A stretch of 64,000 bases of DNA from Liolophura sinensis (lineage: Eukaryota; Mollusca; Polyplacophora; Chitonida; Chitonidae): assembly GCF_032854445.1 (NCBI RefSeq), contig NC_088305.1, positions 23,715,400-23,779,399 on the forward strand, written 5' to 3'. Below the pieces are notes generated by a model. The model worked only from the letters and a program-made list of their open reading frames with translations, had not been told where the DNA came from and made no database searches. Position numbers and translations under genes: made by a program. Below are positions 51,401 through 56,852 of the stretch, piece after piece (the first letter of the stretch is position 1; every line of letters starts with the position of its first letter).

Positions 51401-53523
51401 ACATGCAAGTGGCTTCTGGAAATGCAGCGCAGCCTTTATATGCAGATTTGCACGGGTCCCTGAAACAGTACTTCCGGGGACGATATTTAGGACACTCTGA
51501 AATGGGAAGAAAAAAAACCCCTCCTATAAAATAGCTTCTGTGTGCGAGAGGTTGATCAGCACTAGCACTTGTATGTTGAAAACAATATATGTTGTCTTTG
51601 TGTTTAGCTTGATTTCCTTTTATCAAATAAATTTAAGCCTGTCTACTTGAGATTGAACTTCGATTTCAGTATTATTTCAGTGCAAGAAGCTCCAGGACCC
51701 GACCATCGTATTGGTAATGCTGCTGCATTGGAGCATCATATTTCAGACACCAGAAGGGACACCAGATCAGATTACAATATACTTGGACAGACCTACCCGT
51801 ATTTGGCAAAGCCTCATGTAGTAAGCGCCAAGCAAAAATAGAGACCAGACCACCCGTAAATAGTGCGAAAAAGTATGACAAGAAAGGGGGAAGAACTCAT
51901 GAATTCGGCTTATTGGTGTGTAAGATCAGTTACACTGGACAATCACACTGCTGTCGAGATTCTGTGGAGAAGTGAAAGTGTCTTACCGCACTCAACGGGT
52001 TCCCCTTGAATTGTGAATTCCGCTTTACACCCACCGCAGTAGTTTGCTCTGGTAAACATTTAAGTTTTAATGAAGGTGAGTAATAATAAAGTAATTGTAA
52101 AATTCATGTATAGCTGTGTTAATTTCTTGACTTTATTTGTCTATTTGATTGACTCGTATATATGTTACTTCGTCCATCGAAAAACTTAAACCGATGAAAA
52201 GCATTACAGAAATTTACCACATTATTAACATTAACGTAATGGTGACACCTTGTCGGGCACCAAGGATGGCACATACTTACTTGCACTCTGCTGACGGATG
52301 AGCTGGGGCAGTCAGCGGTTCGACAAGGATCGAAGAAACAATATGTATACGCTTTGCCTTTAGGACAATCTGCAATAGGAGGCAAAACAGCGCTGGAGCT
52401 AATGAAAGAAAATGTACTAACACTGTGAATGCTAATGAAAGAAAATATATTGACATTTTGATCGTTAATGAATGACATTTTAAACCTTAGTGACAGAAAA
52501 TGTACTGACATTTTGAGCGTGATTGACAGAAAATGTGTTGACATTGTCAACGTTATAATGACAAAAGGTATTGACATTTTGAACACAATAATTATAAAAA
52601 TGCGTTGACAATGTGAAAGCTAAAATGACAAAAACGATATTATTGTACCCATGGCAAACATATGTAACATATTGTAGCCAGTATGAACATTGGCAATGAT
52701 TATGCTGAAAACTGCAATGCAATTGAAAGAACAATTATGGAAACGGTGTATACAAAATAGCAAGAATCCGAAAATATTTGATCTACTTGAATGATCGATT
52801 GATTGATTATTGGGACTCAAGATATATAGATTTGAAACTGTGATGTGGAAACAATTCTAAGCCAGTAATGATCACATAGTGGACTTTTTCTCTGGGGTCT
52901 GCTCGGTTTCCCATTTTTTAGTGTTTTACGTCGTACTTAAGAATATTTCCCTTTTTACGACTGCGGTGGAAAGAAAATCGTGCAGAGCCCAGGGGAAACC
53001 CACAATTATCCACAGGTTGCTGACAGATCTCCCTACGGACGACCGGAGAGGAAACCTAGACGATGGGGGGAAACTTAATCTAATATCATAATGCAATAAC
53101 AGTCCTTACTTTGAGCAAATGTAACTCTTTGGGAAATAGCTGAAATGAAATAAAAAAGAGCATTTAGTGATATACAATAAACAGGGGCATTTAAAATTAT
53201 GTTTATAGATATATACAAGTAAATTGATAAAAACATATCAAAATATAATTTATGAATTCTTCACAGGAAAAAATATATACTCACAGTCGAATGTAAAAGA
53301 TTTCGTTTAAAGTGCTACCCGAGCAGCACTTAGCCTTATAAATTTTTTTACGAATGCTTTTGGAAGATAACGTTATCAAGATGTATGAATATCTTTAATT
53401 TAATTACGTAGACTGCGGTGATTTCATGAAACAATATTTCACAAATTTATCACAAATGGAATGTTTTCACTTACCAAAAAATATGAGTATGGCTAACAAG
53501 GGTCTGACAAATTCTGTCTCCAT
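17839..53523 (-). CDS. Secreted protein of tandem six-cysteine VWC-like repeats (54 exons)
   Basis: Exons are listed individually below (exon 1 at 53475-53523, exon 54 at 17839-17890). Layout: signal peptide (exons 1-2); two paired-exon modules with a YCGGC motif (3-4, 5-6); repeats 7-9; a paired module (10-11); repeats 12-50; two C-terminal paired modules (51-52, 53-54). Repeats follow C-x16-C-x2-C-x-C-x7-C-x4-C, consensus start VCKVGDKTYKPGEQYKDG. This resembles the first half of a VWC domain and also the pacifastin spacing. Every repeat exon is phase 1-1, so any can be skipped or duplicated without shifting frame. About 5.6 kb coding, roughly 1870 residues if all are used. No transmembrane segment or catalytic motif is seen; an extracellular structural or binding role is inference. 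Eight exons (3, 8, 9, 10, 42, 44, 46, 47) carry lesions as sequenced, so a single uninterrupted product requires skipping them or corrected sequence. Confidence 0.85.
18641..18725 (-). CDS. Exon 53: last paired module, first half
   Basis: DICPGGAKPLDCSKATGC then ANSYCPWKCM, 85 nt, phase 1 in, 2 out. Confidence 0.85.
19606..19871. mobile_element. MITE copy 1
   Basis: A 266-bp near-palindromic AT-rich element with ends CACTCAAAAT and ATTTTTGAATG. The interior includes TCTGAGTGATG and its inverse. It is flanked by CA on both sides. Confidence 0.85.
20354..20400 (-). CDS. Exon 52: C-terminal paired module, second half
   Basis: PDYCDDKCNIICKPK, 47 nt, phase 2 in, 1 out; same size and form as exon 11. 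Confidence 0.85.
20457..20645 (-). mobile_element. Second SINE-like family copy
   Basis: An (ATTT)n end, then CGAGGAAACCAGAGTATCTG and AGTAAATCACCCGCTCTTTG; resembles the 7.35-kb fragment. Lies between exons 51 and 52. Confidence 0.6.
20679..20757 (-). CDS. Exon 51: C-terminal paired module, first half
   Basis: GCPARASKLTCENACLRAYC then GYGRECV, phase 1 in, 2 out, 79 nt. Confidence 0.85.
21030..21152 (-). CDS. Exon 50: last six-Cys repeat
   Basis: VCKVGEKIYEVGEMYMDG then CKECTCNDDSKVTCDDKNC and KKEMG. A diverged end member; donor GTGTGT. Confidence 0.86.
21405..21535 (-). mobile_element. SINE copy, diverged
   Basis: Tail and body of the tRNA-derived SINE (CGCACTCAAGAATA, then GGAAACCGGACAGAGCCCGG), between exons 49 and 50. 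Confidence 0.8.
22066..22125 (+). mobile_element. SINE tail fragment
   Basis: GTCCACCGTCTTATAAATGT, TTCTTGAGTAGGGCGTAAAA. Confidence 0.75.
22197..22316 (-). CDS. Exon 49: six-Cys repeat
   Basis: Consensus start, NYDLKVTCEEKPCIIKG; two codons longer than the consensus. Confidence 0.9.
22503..22616 (-). CDS. Exon 48: six-Cys repeat
   Basis: DKTFKPGEMYKDG with TCKEKHC; intact. Confidence 0.92.
22819..22931 (-). CDS. Exon 47: repeat exon, -1 frameshift
   Basis: CKSDLTVKCED, then one A of GATAAA is missing, so the last cysteine is lost (113 nt). Confidence 0.82.
23095..23209 (-). CDS. Exon 46: repeat exon, +1 frameshift
   Basis: An extra G in GCACGTGGACC (siblings read GCACGTGACC) breaks the frame between the fourth and fifth cysteine. 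Otherwise nearly identical to exon 45. Confidence 0.85.
23380..23493 (-). CDS. Exon 45: six-Cys repeat
   Basis: Intact middle copy of the 285-bp triplication (exons 44-46). Confidence 0.92.
23665..23779 (-). CDS. Exon 44: repeat exon, +1 frameshift, weak acceptor
   Basis: 115 nt: an extra C in GGTACCACAG (plus strand) breaks the frame in the CKLCTC region. The acceptor is TGTGAG rather than the CAG or TAG of its siblings. Confidence 0.8.
24011..24124 (-). CDS. Exon 43: six-Cys repeat
   Basis: Consensus with LTITCEDKHC; intact. Confidence 0.92.
24338..24397 (-). pseudogene. Exon 42: truncated repeat exon with stop
   Basis: VCKLGDTTYKPGEQYKD, TGA, then CKG. Fifty-four bases encoding four of the six cysteines are deleted between two TTTACA copies, and a C-to-A change (plus strand) turns the next glycine codon into TGA. 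Both splice sites and the 1-1 phase survive. Confidence 0.85.
24515..24628 (-). CDS. Exon 41: six-Cys repeat
   Basis: VCKVGDKAYKPGEQYKDG with CKYDLTVTCEDKHC; intact. Confidence 0.92.
24874..24990 (-). CDS. Exon 40: six-Cys repeat (DIKHC type)
   Basis: KPAEQYKDG (G to A) with TCEDIKHC; introns on both sides match those around exon 39. Confidence 0.92.
25238..25354 (-). CDS. Exon 39: six-Cys repeat (TFKP, DIKHC type)
   Basis: DKTFKPGEQYKEG with TCEDIKHC; intact, 117 nt. Confidence 0.92.
25539..25652 (-). CDS. Exon 38: six-Cys repeat (KYD type)
   Basis: Protein-identical to exons 24 and 26. The flanking intron is also homologous to the 34-35 kb duplication. Confidence 0.92.
25965..26078 (-). 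CDS. Exon 37: six-Cys repeat
   Basis: Consensus with NYDLTVTCEDKHC; protein-identical to exon 45. Confidence 0.92.
26437..26594 (+). mobile_element. 5'-truncated SINE with 12-bp target duplication
   Basis: Body plus AT-rich tail; duplication ATTTTATGATCA at 26425-26436 and 26595-26606, close to the exon 36 donor. Confidence 0.92.
26625..26738 (-). CDS. Exon 36: six-Cys repeat
   Basis: CRYDLTVKCEEKHC variant. A SINE with target duplication starts about 30 bases into the following intron. Confidence 0.92.
27002..27115 (-). CDS. Exon 35: six-Cys repeat (consensus)
   Basis: Protein-identical to exons 18 and 19; donor GTCAGG. Confidence 0.92.
28435..28548 (-). CDS. Exon 34: six-Cys repeat
   Basis: KPGETYKDG with CKDDLTVSCEDKHC; intact. 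Confidence 0.92.
28695..29000. repeat. ~143-bp tandem duplication
   Basis: Two copies plus a partial one, each starting GTAGGTGCAGTATT and containing TCACGTGATAGCCCGCATTA. Confidence 0.85.
29415..29528 (-). CDS. Exon 33: six-Cys repeat
   Basis: Consensus ending DKDCRG; donor GTATTA. Confidence 0.92.
29846..30101. mobile_element. MITE copy 2
   Basis: A 256-bp copy with terminal inverted repeats CACTCAAAA and TTTTGAGTG, flanked by AA on both sides. Lies between exons 33 and 32. Confidence 0.88.
30285..30432 (+). mobile_element. 5'-truncated SINE
   Basis: Body and long (AAAT)n tail; flanked by AATCAGTCA at 30276-30284 and 30433-30441. Confidence 0.9.
30533..30646 (-). CDS. Exon 32: diverged six-Cys repeat
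   Basis: VCVFGLRAYKPDETFNDG then CKKCKCNDDSSITCDKC. Spacing of the last pair is shortened. Donor GTCGGT. A SINE sits 32 bases upstream of its acceptor. Confidence 0.86.
30679..30939 (-). mobile_element. Full-length SINE with 11-bp target duplication
   Basis: Complete element from tail to tRNA-like head; duplication ACTGTGTCATT at 30668-30678 and 30940-30950. It inserted beside the exon 32 acceptor in the sense direction. Confidence 0.93.
31359..31472 (-). CDS. Exon 31: diverged six-Cys repeat
   Basis: GCDYKGLKLKNGEHFYYG then CKKCKCDGDKITCDTSSC. An old-type repeat amid homogenised copies; intact, donor GTCAGT. Confidence 0.88.
32687..32800 (-). CDS. Exon 30: six-Cys repeat
   Basis: VCKVDDKTYKPGEKYKDG with TCDDKYC; intact. 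Confidence 0.9.
33042..33155 (-). CDS. Exon 29: six-Cys repeat
   Basis: CNYNLSVTCEDKHC; creates an N-L-S glycosylation sequon. Intact. Confidence 0.92.
33385..33498 (-). CDS. Exon 28: six-Cys repeat
   Basis: Consensus with CKYDLTVTCEDKHC; intact. Confidence 0.92.
33744..33860 (-). CDS. Exon 27: six-Cys repeat (TFKP, DIKHC type)
   Basis: First 117-nt member of the 936-bp series (33744, 34680, 35616). Confidence 0.92.
34046..34159 (-). CDS. Exon 26: six-Cys repeat (KYD type)
   Basis: Protein-identical to exons 24 and 38. Confidence 0.92.
34680..34796 (-). CDS. Exon 25: six-Cys repeat (TFKP, DIKHC type)
   Basis: DKTFKPGEQYKDG and TCEDIKHC. Protein-identical to exon 27, exactly 936 bp away. 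Confidence 0.92.
34982..35095 (-). CDS. Exon 24: six-Cys repeat (KYD type)
   Basis: Consensus with CKYDLTVTCEDKDC. Copy of exon 26, exactly 936 bp away. Confidence 0.92.
35616..35732 (-). CDS. Exon 23: six-Cys repeat (DIKHC type)
   Basis: VCKVGDIAYKPGEQYKDG with TCEDIKHC, 117 nt. Its 3' part matches the start of the 936-bp tandem unit. Confidence 0.92.
35914..36024 (-). CDS. Exon 22: six-Cys repeat, one codon short
   Basis: YKRGEQYKDG and then TVTCSLRCRG: spacing between the last two cysteines is three instead of four residues. In frame at 111 nt. Confidence 0.88.
36274..36387 (-). CDS. Exon 21: six-Cys repeat
   Basis: Consensus start, then CNKDLTVTCEDKHC; intact. Confidence 0.92.
36535..37605. 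repeat. 61-bp minisatellite
   Basis: About 17 copies of a unit containing CAAGTGGGTCGAAAGCTTGT and TTACATTTTGGTCAA, in the intron between exons 20 and 21. A variant block (GTCGAAAACTAATCAAACC) recurs about 300 bp apart, showing higher-order duplication. Confidence 0.95.
37935..38048 (-). CDS. Exon 20: six-Cys repeat
   Basis: KPGEQYKEG variant with CKYDLTVTCEDKDC. The 61-bp minisatellite lies in the intron after it. Confidence 0.92.
38317..38430 (-). CDS. Exon 19: six-Cys repeat (consensus)
   Basis: Encodes the same 38 residues as exon 18; donor GTATGC. Confidence 0.92.
38840..38953 (-). CDS. Exon 18: six-Cys repeat (consensus)
   Basis: VCKVGDKTYKPGEQYKDG and CNYDLTVTCEDKDC. Protein-identical to exons 19 and 35. 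Confidence 0.92.
39390..39585. repeat. ~40-bp repeat, about 5 copies
   Basis: Units of the form GTATTTGATTGTTGTTATAA then TCAAGAATATTTCA between exons 17 and 18. Confidence 0.8.
40168..40287 (-). CDS. Exon 17: six-Cys repeat, first of the KPGEQ class
   Basis: VCTVGDKTYKPGEQYKDG then CKLCTCNVYAKITCEDKYC. The transition from diverged to homogenised repeats; intact. Confidence 0.9.
40468..40622 (+). mobile_element. SINE with internal deletion
   Basis: tRNA-like head (GTTAGCGTGCTAG, GTGAGTTCAAGTCCAGCTCA) joined directly to the tail (GCCGTCGTATATTGGTGAAA). Confidence 0.85.
40849..40965 (-). CDS. Exon 16: six-Cys repeat
   Basis: ECKYEKKILNPGEKFY then CKHCTCMKYGEISCDVSKC; intact. Confidence 0.88.
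41542..41685 (-). CDS. Exon 15: six-Cys repeat with polar tail
   Basis: The longest repeat exon (144 nt): CEYNGKVYAEGDTFHAGC, CKVCTCKKYGELECDINKC, then PTTETQEK as a linker. Intact. Confidence 0.88.
42107..42223 (-). CDS. Exon 14: six-Cys repeat
   Basis: GCEYKGRYYKWGAKFY then CRYCECQSSGKVWCEKKTC; intact, diverged. Confidence 0.88.
42990..44410. repeat. 48-bp minisatellite
   Basis: About 29 copies of a unit including TATCACACTGTCGTCGCTGC and TCTGGTTTTACTCTCTATGC, in the intron between exons 13 and 14. It reads as long hydrophobic plus-strand ORFs (VVAALVLLSMLYVYHT) only because 48 is divisible by three. Confidence 0.95.
44508..44624 (-). CDS. Exon 13: six-Cys repeat
   Basis: GCLCDGTTYKIEETFK then CTTCVCNKKGLIQCNMKKC. 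Carries an extra N-terminal cysteine; intact. Confidence 0.88.
45406..45528 (-). CDS. Exon 12: six-Cys repeat
   Basis: VCSYNGGTFDVGTDFQ then CNMCFCKYSGVVQCEDKHC. A diverged repeat; intact, phase 1-1. Confidence 0.88.
45785..46245. repeat. ~137-bp degenerate tandem repeat
   Basis: About four copies built on CATTCGTATACCAGCCGTCA and GGTCAATAATTGCACG, between exons 11 and 12. Confidence 0.75.
46394..46440 (-). CDS. Exon 11: paired-module second half
   Basis: PNYCTKPCGFLCVPK, 47 nt, phase 2 in and 1 out; close in form to exon 52. Confidence 0.8.
46685..47115. repeat. Short tandem duplications
   Basis: Two ~65-bp copies containing GGACTGATTGGCTGA (46.7-46.83 kb), then about six ~37-bp units with GATATACATGTACTTAA and CACAGCAGTTAC. 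Confidence 0.75.
47378..47460 (-). CDS. Exon 10: paired-module first half, frame-broken
   Basis: Frame pieces CPEKAK and DHKYHCKNLCDNVNCPGDKQ belong to one module half homologous to exons 51 and 53. At 83 nt it appears to lack two single bases compared with the expected 85 (one near the acceptor, one within CCAAG). Confidence 0.7.
47578..47800. mobile_element. MITE copy 3 (ends eroded)
   Basis: The same interior (TATTCTGTTGTTATAACA, CTAATAGAATC) but the terminal CACTC motifs are lost. Confidence 0.8.
48044..48164 (-). CDS. Exon 9: repeat exon with a frame problem at its 5' end
   Basis: Core is intact: CKTYEKTYKAGETFKDGC then CKDCTCGEDGKITCSDKKC. The first bases after the acceptor (TTGTAGTGC) are one too many, so the phase-1 entry reads into a stop. 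The donor GTGAGT is good. Confidence 0.7.
48461..48584 (-). pseudogene. Exon 8: degenerate repeat exon
   Basis: Recognisable as IGEKFTDPNSCSKCTCSSAK between normal splice sites (AG at 48585, donor GTATCA), but there is a frame break before that segment and a TGA at the expected fifth cysteine region. Its length of 124 nt breaks the 1-1 phase. Confidence 0.65.
48813..48978 (+). mobile_element. 5'-truncated SINE
   Basis: Body and tail, flanked by near-identical CTTTTTAGGTG (48802-48812) and CCTTTTAGGTG (48979-48989). Confidence 0.88.
49177..49375 (-). mobile_element. SINE copy lacking its tail
   Basis: Head and body, diverged: GGTCAGAATTATGGTGGGAG through CCACCTAGGCCCTC. Confidence 0.8.
49390..49525. 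repeat. ~50-bp repeat, three copies
   Basis: Units with AATATGTGAATACTGACATC then TGTGAGTGAGTATTAATC, next to the 33-bp array. Confidence 0.75.
49545..49991 (-). repeat. 33-bp array of exon 7 end plus splice donor
   Basis: About 13 units downstream of the exon 7 donor, each homologous to the exon's last 33 bases (11 codons, of the type MICTTDECPTG). Several unit junctions keep a CAG|GTATGA-like donor. The frame stays open through five units, then a 29-base unit near 49765-49793 breaks it. One later unit is 34 bases long. Confidence 0.9.
49959..50081 (-). CDS. Exon 7: six-Cys repeat with amplified 3' end
   Basis: VCEVNDVKYKPGETY then GCNECTCNDDGSVTCTTEEC. It uses donor CAACAG|GTATGA. The last 33 exon bases are the template of the 33-bp array that fills the start of the next intron. 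Confidence 0.9.
50482..50546 (-). CDS. Exon 6: YCGGC half-module
   Basis: ADYCGGCNPAYFVDGKRVKC, phase 2 in, 1 out. Completes the second module begun in exon 5. Confidence 0.88.
51150..51350 (-). mobile_element. Second SINE-like family copy
   Basis: GTTTAACGTCCTATAGGCC, then CAGGTTTATCAGTGGAGGAC and a tRNA-like GGATTCGAGACTGAGACC. Confidence 0.6.
51403..51496 (-). CDS. Exon 5: DPC half-module (intact)
   Basis: ECPKYRPRKYCFRDPC followed by GCAAFPEATC. Phase 1 in, 2 out, 94 nt. This is the intact paralogue of exon 3 and shows what that exon should read. Confidence 0.88.
51987..52048 (-). CDS. Exon 4: YCGGC half-module
   Basis: ANYCGGCKAEFTIQGEPVEC, phase 2 in and 1 out. It pairs with exon 3 to form one cysteine module. 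Confidence 0.85.
52281..52369 (-). CDS. Exon 3: DPC half-module, +1 frameshift
   Basis: Encodes CPKGKAYTYCFFDPCRTADC and should continue PAHPSAEC into exon 4. A run of four G at 52304-52307 (plus strand) is one base too long, giving 89 nt where the phase 1 to 2 pattern needs 88. Confidence 0.75.
52405..52640. repeat. ~36-bp degenerate repeat
   Basis: About six units with GACAGAAAATGTACTGACAT and TTTGAGCG, in the intron upstream of exon 3. Confidence 0.7.
52905..53060 (-). mobile_element. SINE copy, diverged and headless
   Basis: TTTTACGTCGTACTTAAGAA, then AGAGCCCAGGGGAAACCCAC, between exons 2 and 3. Confidence 0.78.
53110..53139 (-). CDS. VWC-like gene exon 2: end of signal peptide
   Basis: A 30-base exon encoding AISQRVTFAQ. 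Acceptor TTTCAG, donor GTAAGG, phase 1-1. Signal cleavage is plausible after TFA. Confidence 0.75.
53475..53523 (-). CDS. VWC-like gene exon 1: start codon and signal peptide
   Basis: METEFVRPLLAILIFF: a hydrophobic secretion signal starting at the only sensible ATG. Donor GTAAGT, phase 1. The sequence upstream in the same exon probably reaches an acceptor (ATCCTCACAG) at 53581-53583, leaving a 57-base 5' UTR segment and a spliced non-coding exon further up. Confidence 0.85.
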
Positions 53524-53699
53524 GGTGACGGTAATATCTGATTTCTGTTTCTAACGGAAACAGGCTGTCAGGCCAAGTCACTGTGAGGATAAAATAAAGA
53601 AGTAGGAAACAAGAAGTAGATCAAAATGTGCCCTTTGGCATGTCCCAAGCATAGTTTACATGTAACGTAAACATAAACCGGTTAAACATAAGTTTAAAT

Positions 53700-53860
53700 T
53701 TATCTATTTATCTACTTTTCTGTTTAACGCCCCACTCAAAAGTGTTTCACTTTTACGATGGCAGTCATTTTTATGGGTGCTAGAGTATTCACGGCAAACT
53801 ATCAACTAGTGACAATCTACTGACAGCTCTTTCCCTCACTTAGCGTCCTTTGCTGCACGC
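53700..53860 (-). mobile_element. SINE-like copy, diverged
   Basis: (ATTTATCT)n end, then TTTAACGCCCCACTCAAAAG, TTTCACTTTTACGATGGCAG. Family assignment uncertain. Confidence 0.55.
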
Positions 53861-54019
53861 TATATGGGGGAAAGCCAATCGGTCTACAGCCAATGTAAGA
53901 CTAATTAAAAGGCCACAAGGGAGTCGTTTCCACACACATCCACTCTCATGTACATGGATGCTATACAATTTACATGAACAAGTGGTAAGTCTTATAAAGA
54001 AAACACGAATGGCGGTTAT

Positions 54020-54560
54020 TTAAACCCAAATCTACTACGGCAGTGTGATAATTGGTATCTGGTCATATATAATTGGTGAAGCAGCGACGACAATGTGATC
54101 ATTGGTCACTGACACACACAGACGGTAAACCAACGAAAACTGTGTGATAAATTTATCTAGTCACATACACTTGGTGAAGCAGCGACGACAGTGTGATAAT
54201 TGGTATCCCGTCACAAAGAGACAGTGAAGCAGCGACGACAGTGTGATAGTTTGTATCTCTTCACACATAGCCGTTGAAGCGGCGACTACAGCGTGATAAT
54301 TGGTATATGGTCCGACACAATTGGTGAAGCAGCGACGACAATGTAATAACTGGTCACTGGTCACACACAGACGGTAAATCAACGAAAACTGTGTCATAAT
54401 TTATATCTGGTCACACACATCTGGTGATGCTGCGAAGGCAGTGTGATAAAATGTATCTGCTCACACACAGCTGGTGATGCAGCGACGACAGTGTCACAAT
54501 TGATATCTGGTCACATAGAGCTGGTGATGCAGCGAAGATAGCGTGATAATTGATATGATA
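54020..54560. repeat. ~50-bp minisatellite related to the 48-bp array
   Basis: About ten copies with core GCAGCGACGACAGTGTGATA. The same core, reverse-complemented, is part of the 48-bp array at 43-44.4 kb. Confidence 0.9.
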
Positions 54561-55067
54561 AATTAACCGCCACATGCGTATGATGATGGCACTTTACGTC
54601 AGTCAGGTGTTTCCCTGTAAGTGTTTTAGACAATGCATGAATTATAGAATTAAACACACCCTTTAGTACTTTGGGTCTAGTGGACAATAGCCGAAAAATA
54701 CATGTACAGTATGCAAAAGGGATATTGCTCTTCGTTTTCAAACAGTTCTCTTAAAATAGAACGTATTCAATATAAAAAAGTAAGACATAATCCCAGTTAT
54801 AACTTTTTGAATGGACACTTTCTAGGGCGGGTGTAATAATTTCTTCAAAAAATACATGCATGTAAGATCCATGGAGTTCGCTTCTTTAGAATTAGGTCTC
54901 ACAAGTTCAAACGGTCACCGCTGCATACGTAAGAGACCCTGATTTATGTATCGGTACATTCATGTTCTGGGGCCACTTTTTCAAAACTTCGTAAATCATA
55001 CTTCTCGCAACTTTTAGTCGTAAAAAAAGACGACGTGAGTTACGGGAAAAGTGACGACAAACTGAAA

Positions 55068-55320
55068 CCGCTTCGGTGGCCTAATGGTTAGAGCGTCCGC
55101 CTCGACGTCGCGAGATGTGGGGTCGAACCCGGGTGGATTATATAAAAGTGATATTTGCCGCCTGGCCTTGCGCTCAGCAATGAGACATTAGAGCAAGGAA
55201 ACAGTATTGGTTGACCCGGTGTCAGGATAATGCGACTAGGTGGGGTTTCATGTCTGAATGATAATTCAGTGGCACACTATATGTAACCTAATGACACCTA
55301 ATGACTCATCGTCGTCATAT
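55068..55320 (+). mobile_element. tRNA-derived SINE (different head)
   Basis: Head with A box TGGCCTAATGG (55077-55087) and B-box-like GGTCGAACC (55121-55129). It lacks a closed acceptor stem, so it is not a tRNA gene, and it continues into a ~190-bp non-tRNA body. Confidence 0.7.
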
Positions 55321-56177
55321 GACGGAAAAATTATTTAGTATGACTTGACGTAAAATCCCAAGAACTGATTTGTAACATTTTGTGGAAGTGGGTAATGCTC
55401 TTTTGTGAATACAATAGGTCTTTGACATGCCGTGGTTAAAGGAGTTGTTGCCCATTCCACTAGTTAAGTAATAACTCGATAACTTTCTGTCTAGTCTACT
55501 GTAATTTGATATGAATAGACTTTGCCAAGCTAAATGCAGCATTTCATCTTTAGTGTCTCTGGATTCGGTTTCCTCGTGGATAACCTACGTTTCCTCGACC
55601 CTTGAACTTTAACGCCAATCAATCAATAAAGCAAATCAGTGAGCGGATATATAAATTACAAAGTACATAGAGTTGACAAGATATAGCAATCTTATAAGAC
55701 GAAAAATAAAGATAATACTGAGGACGTAAAGACATGTTTCACAAGCTATCGATATTTATATATTATAAGGGGGATATTTGTAAACTTGACAAGAGCATCG
55801 GAAGCTTGTGAGGCCTTGTAGGCCTACATTTACGTGATAATGATTTATTGTTTTCATTATTGCCAATGAACCCACGGACGACTGTGAGTCTAAAGCAGTA
55901 CTAGTATACGAAAAACAAGCTGTATACAAATTAATGCATTTGCTATAATTTAGCTTCAGGTTATTGCTGACATTTAGGATAAACTAGAGAATTTGACCAC
56001 ATGCAACAAACAATGGCACCTTCTTCAAATTATATCAAATAGCTGTCTAAAAAACCTGTGTATGGCTTAGTACCCAGAACGCGACAGAAATGTGAATCTG
56101 ATTATTTCTCTTTCAAATTCGAAAACCTATAGCAATTTGAAAATTAGTGCCTGTGCTTGAGTTATTAATAAACTTAC

Positions 56178-56400
56178 GCTATGAAGAAAGACACCTAGAC
56201 TTCCACGATAGCTTTCCATATTCTTAACCTACTCTGCATCAAAGTGGTCAGTGACGTCATGGAGATGACTGTCATGAAGCAGACAACCAAATGACAGTGT
56301 CTCGTGAGCTGTTCACCAGAGCGAGGCTGAGTTCGCGCGACTAGTCTGGTCACATTCCTTGTAGGACATCTTCGCTTCGCTGACAGACCGTACACTACAG
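56178..56400 (-). promoter_or_regulatory. Candidate promoter and 5' UTR exon of the VWC-like gene
   Basis: A GTAAGT donor at 56172-56177 follows a stretch containing a perfect CRE (TGACGTCA, 56252-56259). It would splice to the acceptor at 53581. A rival donor exists at 58730-58735, with a TTTAAAAAG box about 40 bases upstream. Neither can be chosen from sequence alone. Confidence 0.2.
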
Positions 56401-56683
56401 ACTATACTTCACGATATGCACTCATCAAAAACGCTTCGAGAGATCTCTATTTGTGATTATCGTGTCATCACAAGAGATAACATCTCTTAACTAATTAGTA
56501 AAACTTAAATTTGTTCTCTTTGTCGTTTTATCAACAACAGAAATAGACAACCGCCTTAGAAGTTAACTATTACTGAACAGTGAATTAACCACTAGTCAAA
56601 TAAATGACTGTCAATAGAAATAGTCAGGCGGAAATGTGCACATACTCATACTGCGTGCAATTTTTCGCACACGCAATATGACA

Positions 56684-56852
56684 TTAAGCTACCTCGGTAC
56701 GTGAGAAGGTCTGTCAGCAGCCTGCAGATGGCCAGGGATTTTTCTAGGGCTCTGCCTGGTTTCCTCCCACCATAATGCTGGCCGCTGTCGTATAAGTCAA
56801 ATATTCTTAACTGAGTAAGGCGTAAAACACCAGTCAAATAAATAAATAAATA
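56684..56852 (+). mobile_element. 5'-truncated SINE with target duplication
   Basis: Body plus (AAAT)n tail; AATATGACA flanks at 56675-56683 and 56853-56861. Confidence 0.9.

Noticed and set aside
55068-55140. Functional tRNA gene
   Set aside because: A and B boxes are present, but the acceptor stem does not close and a SINE body follows.
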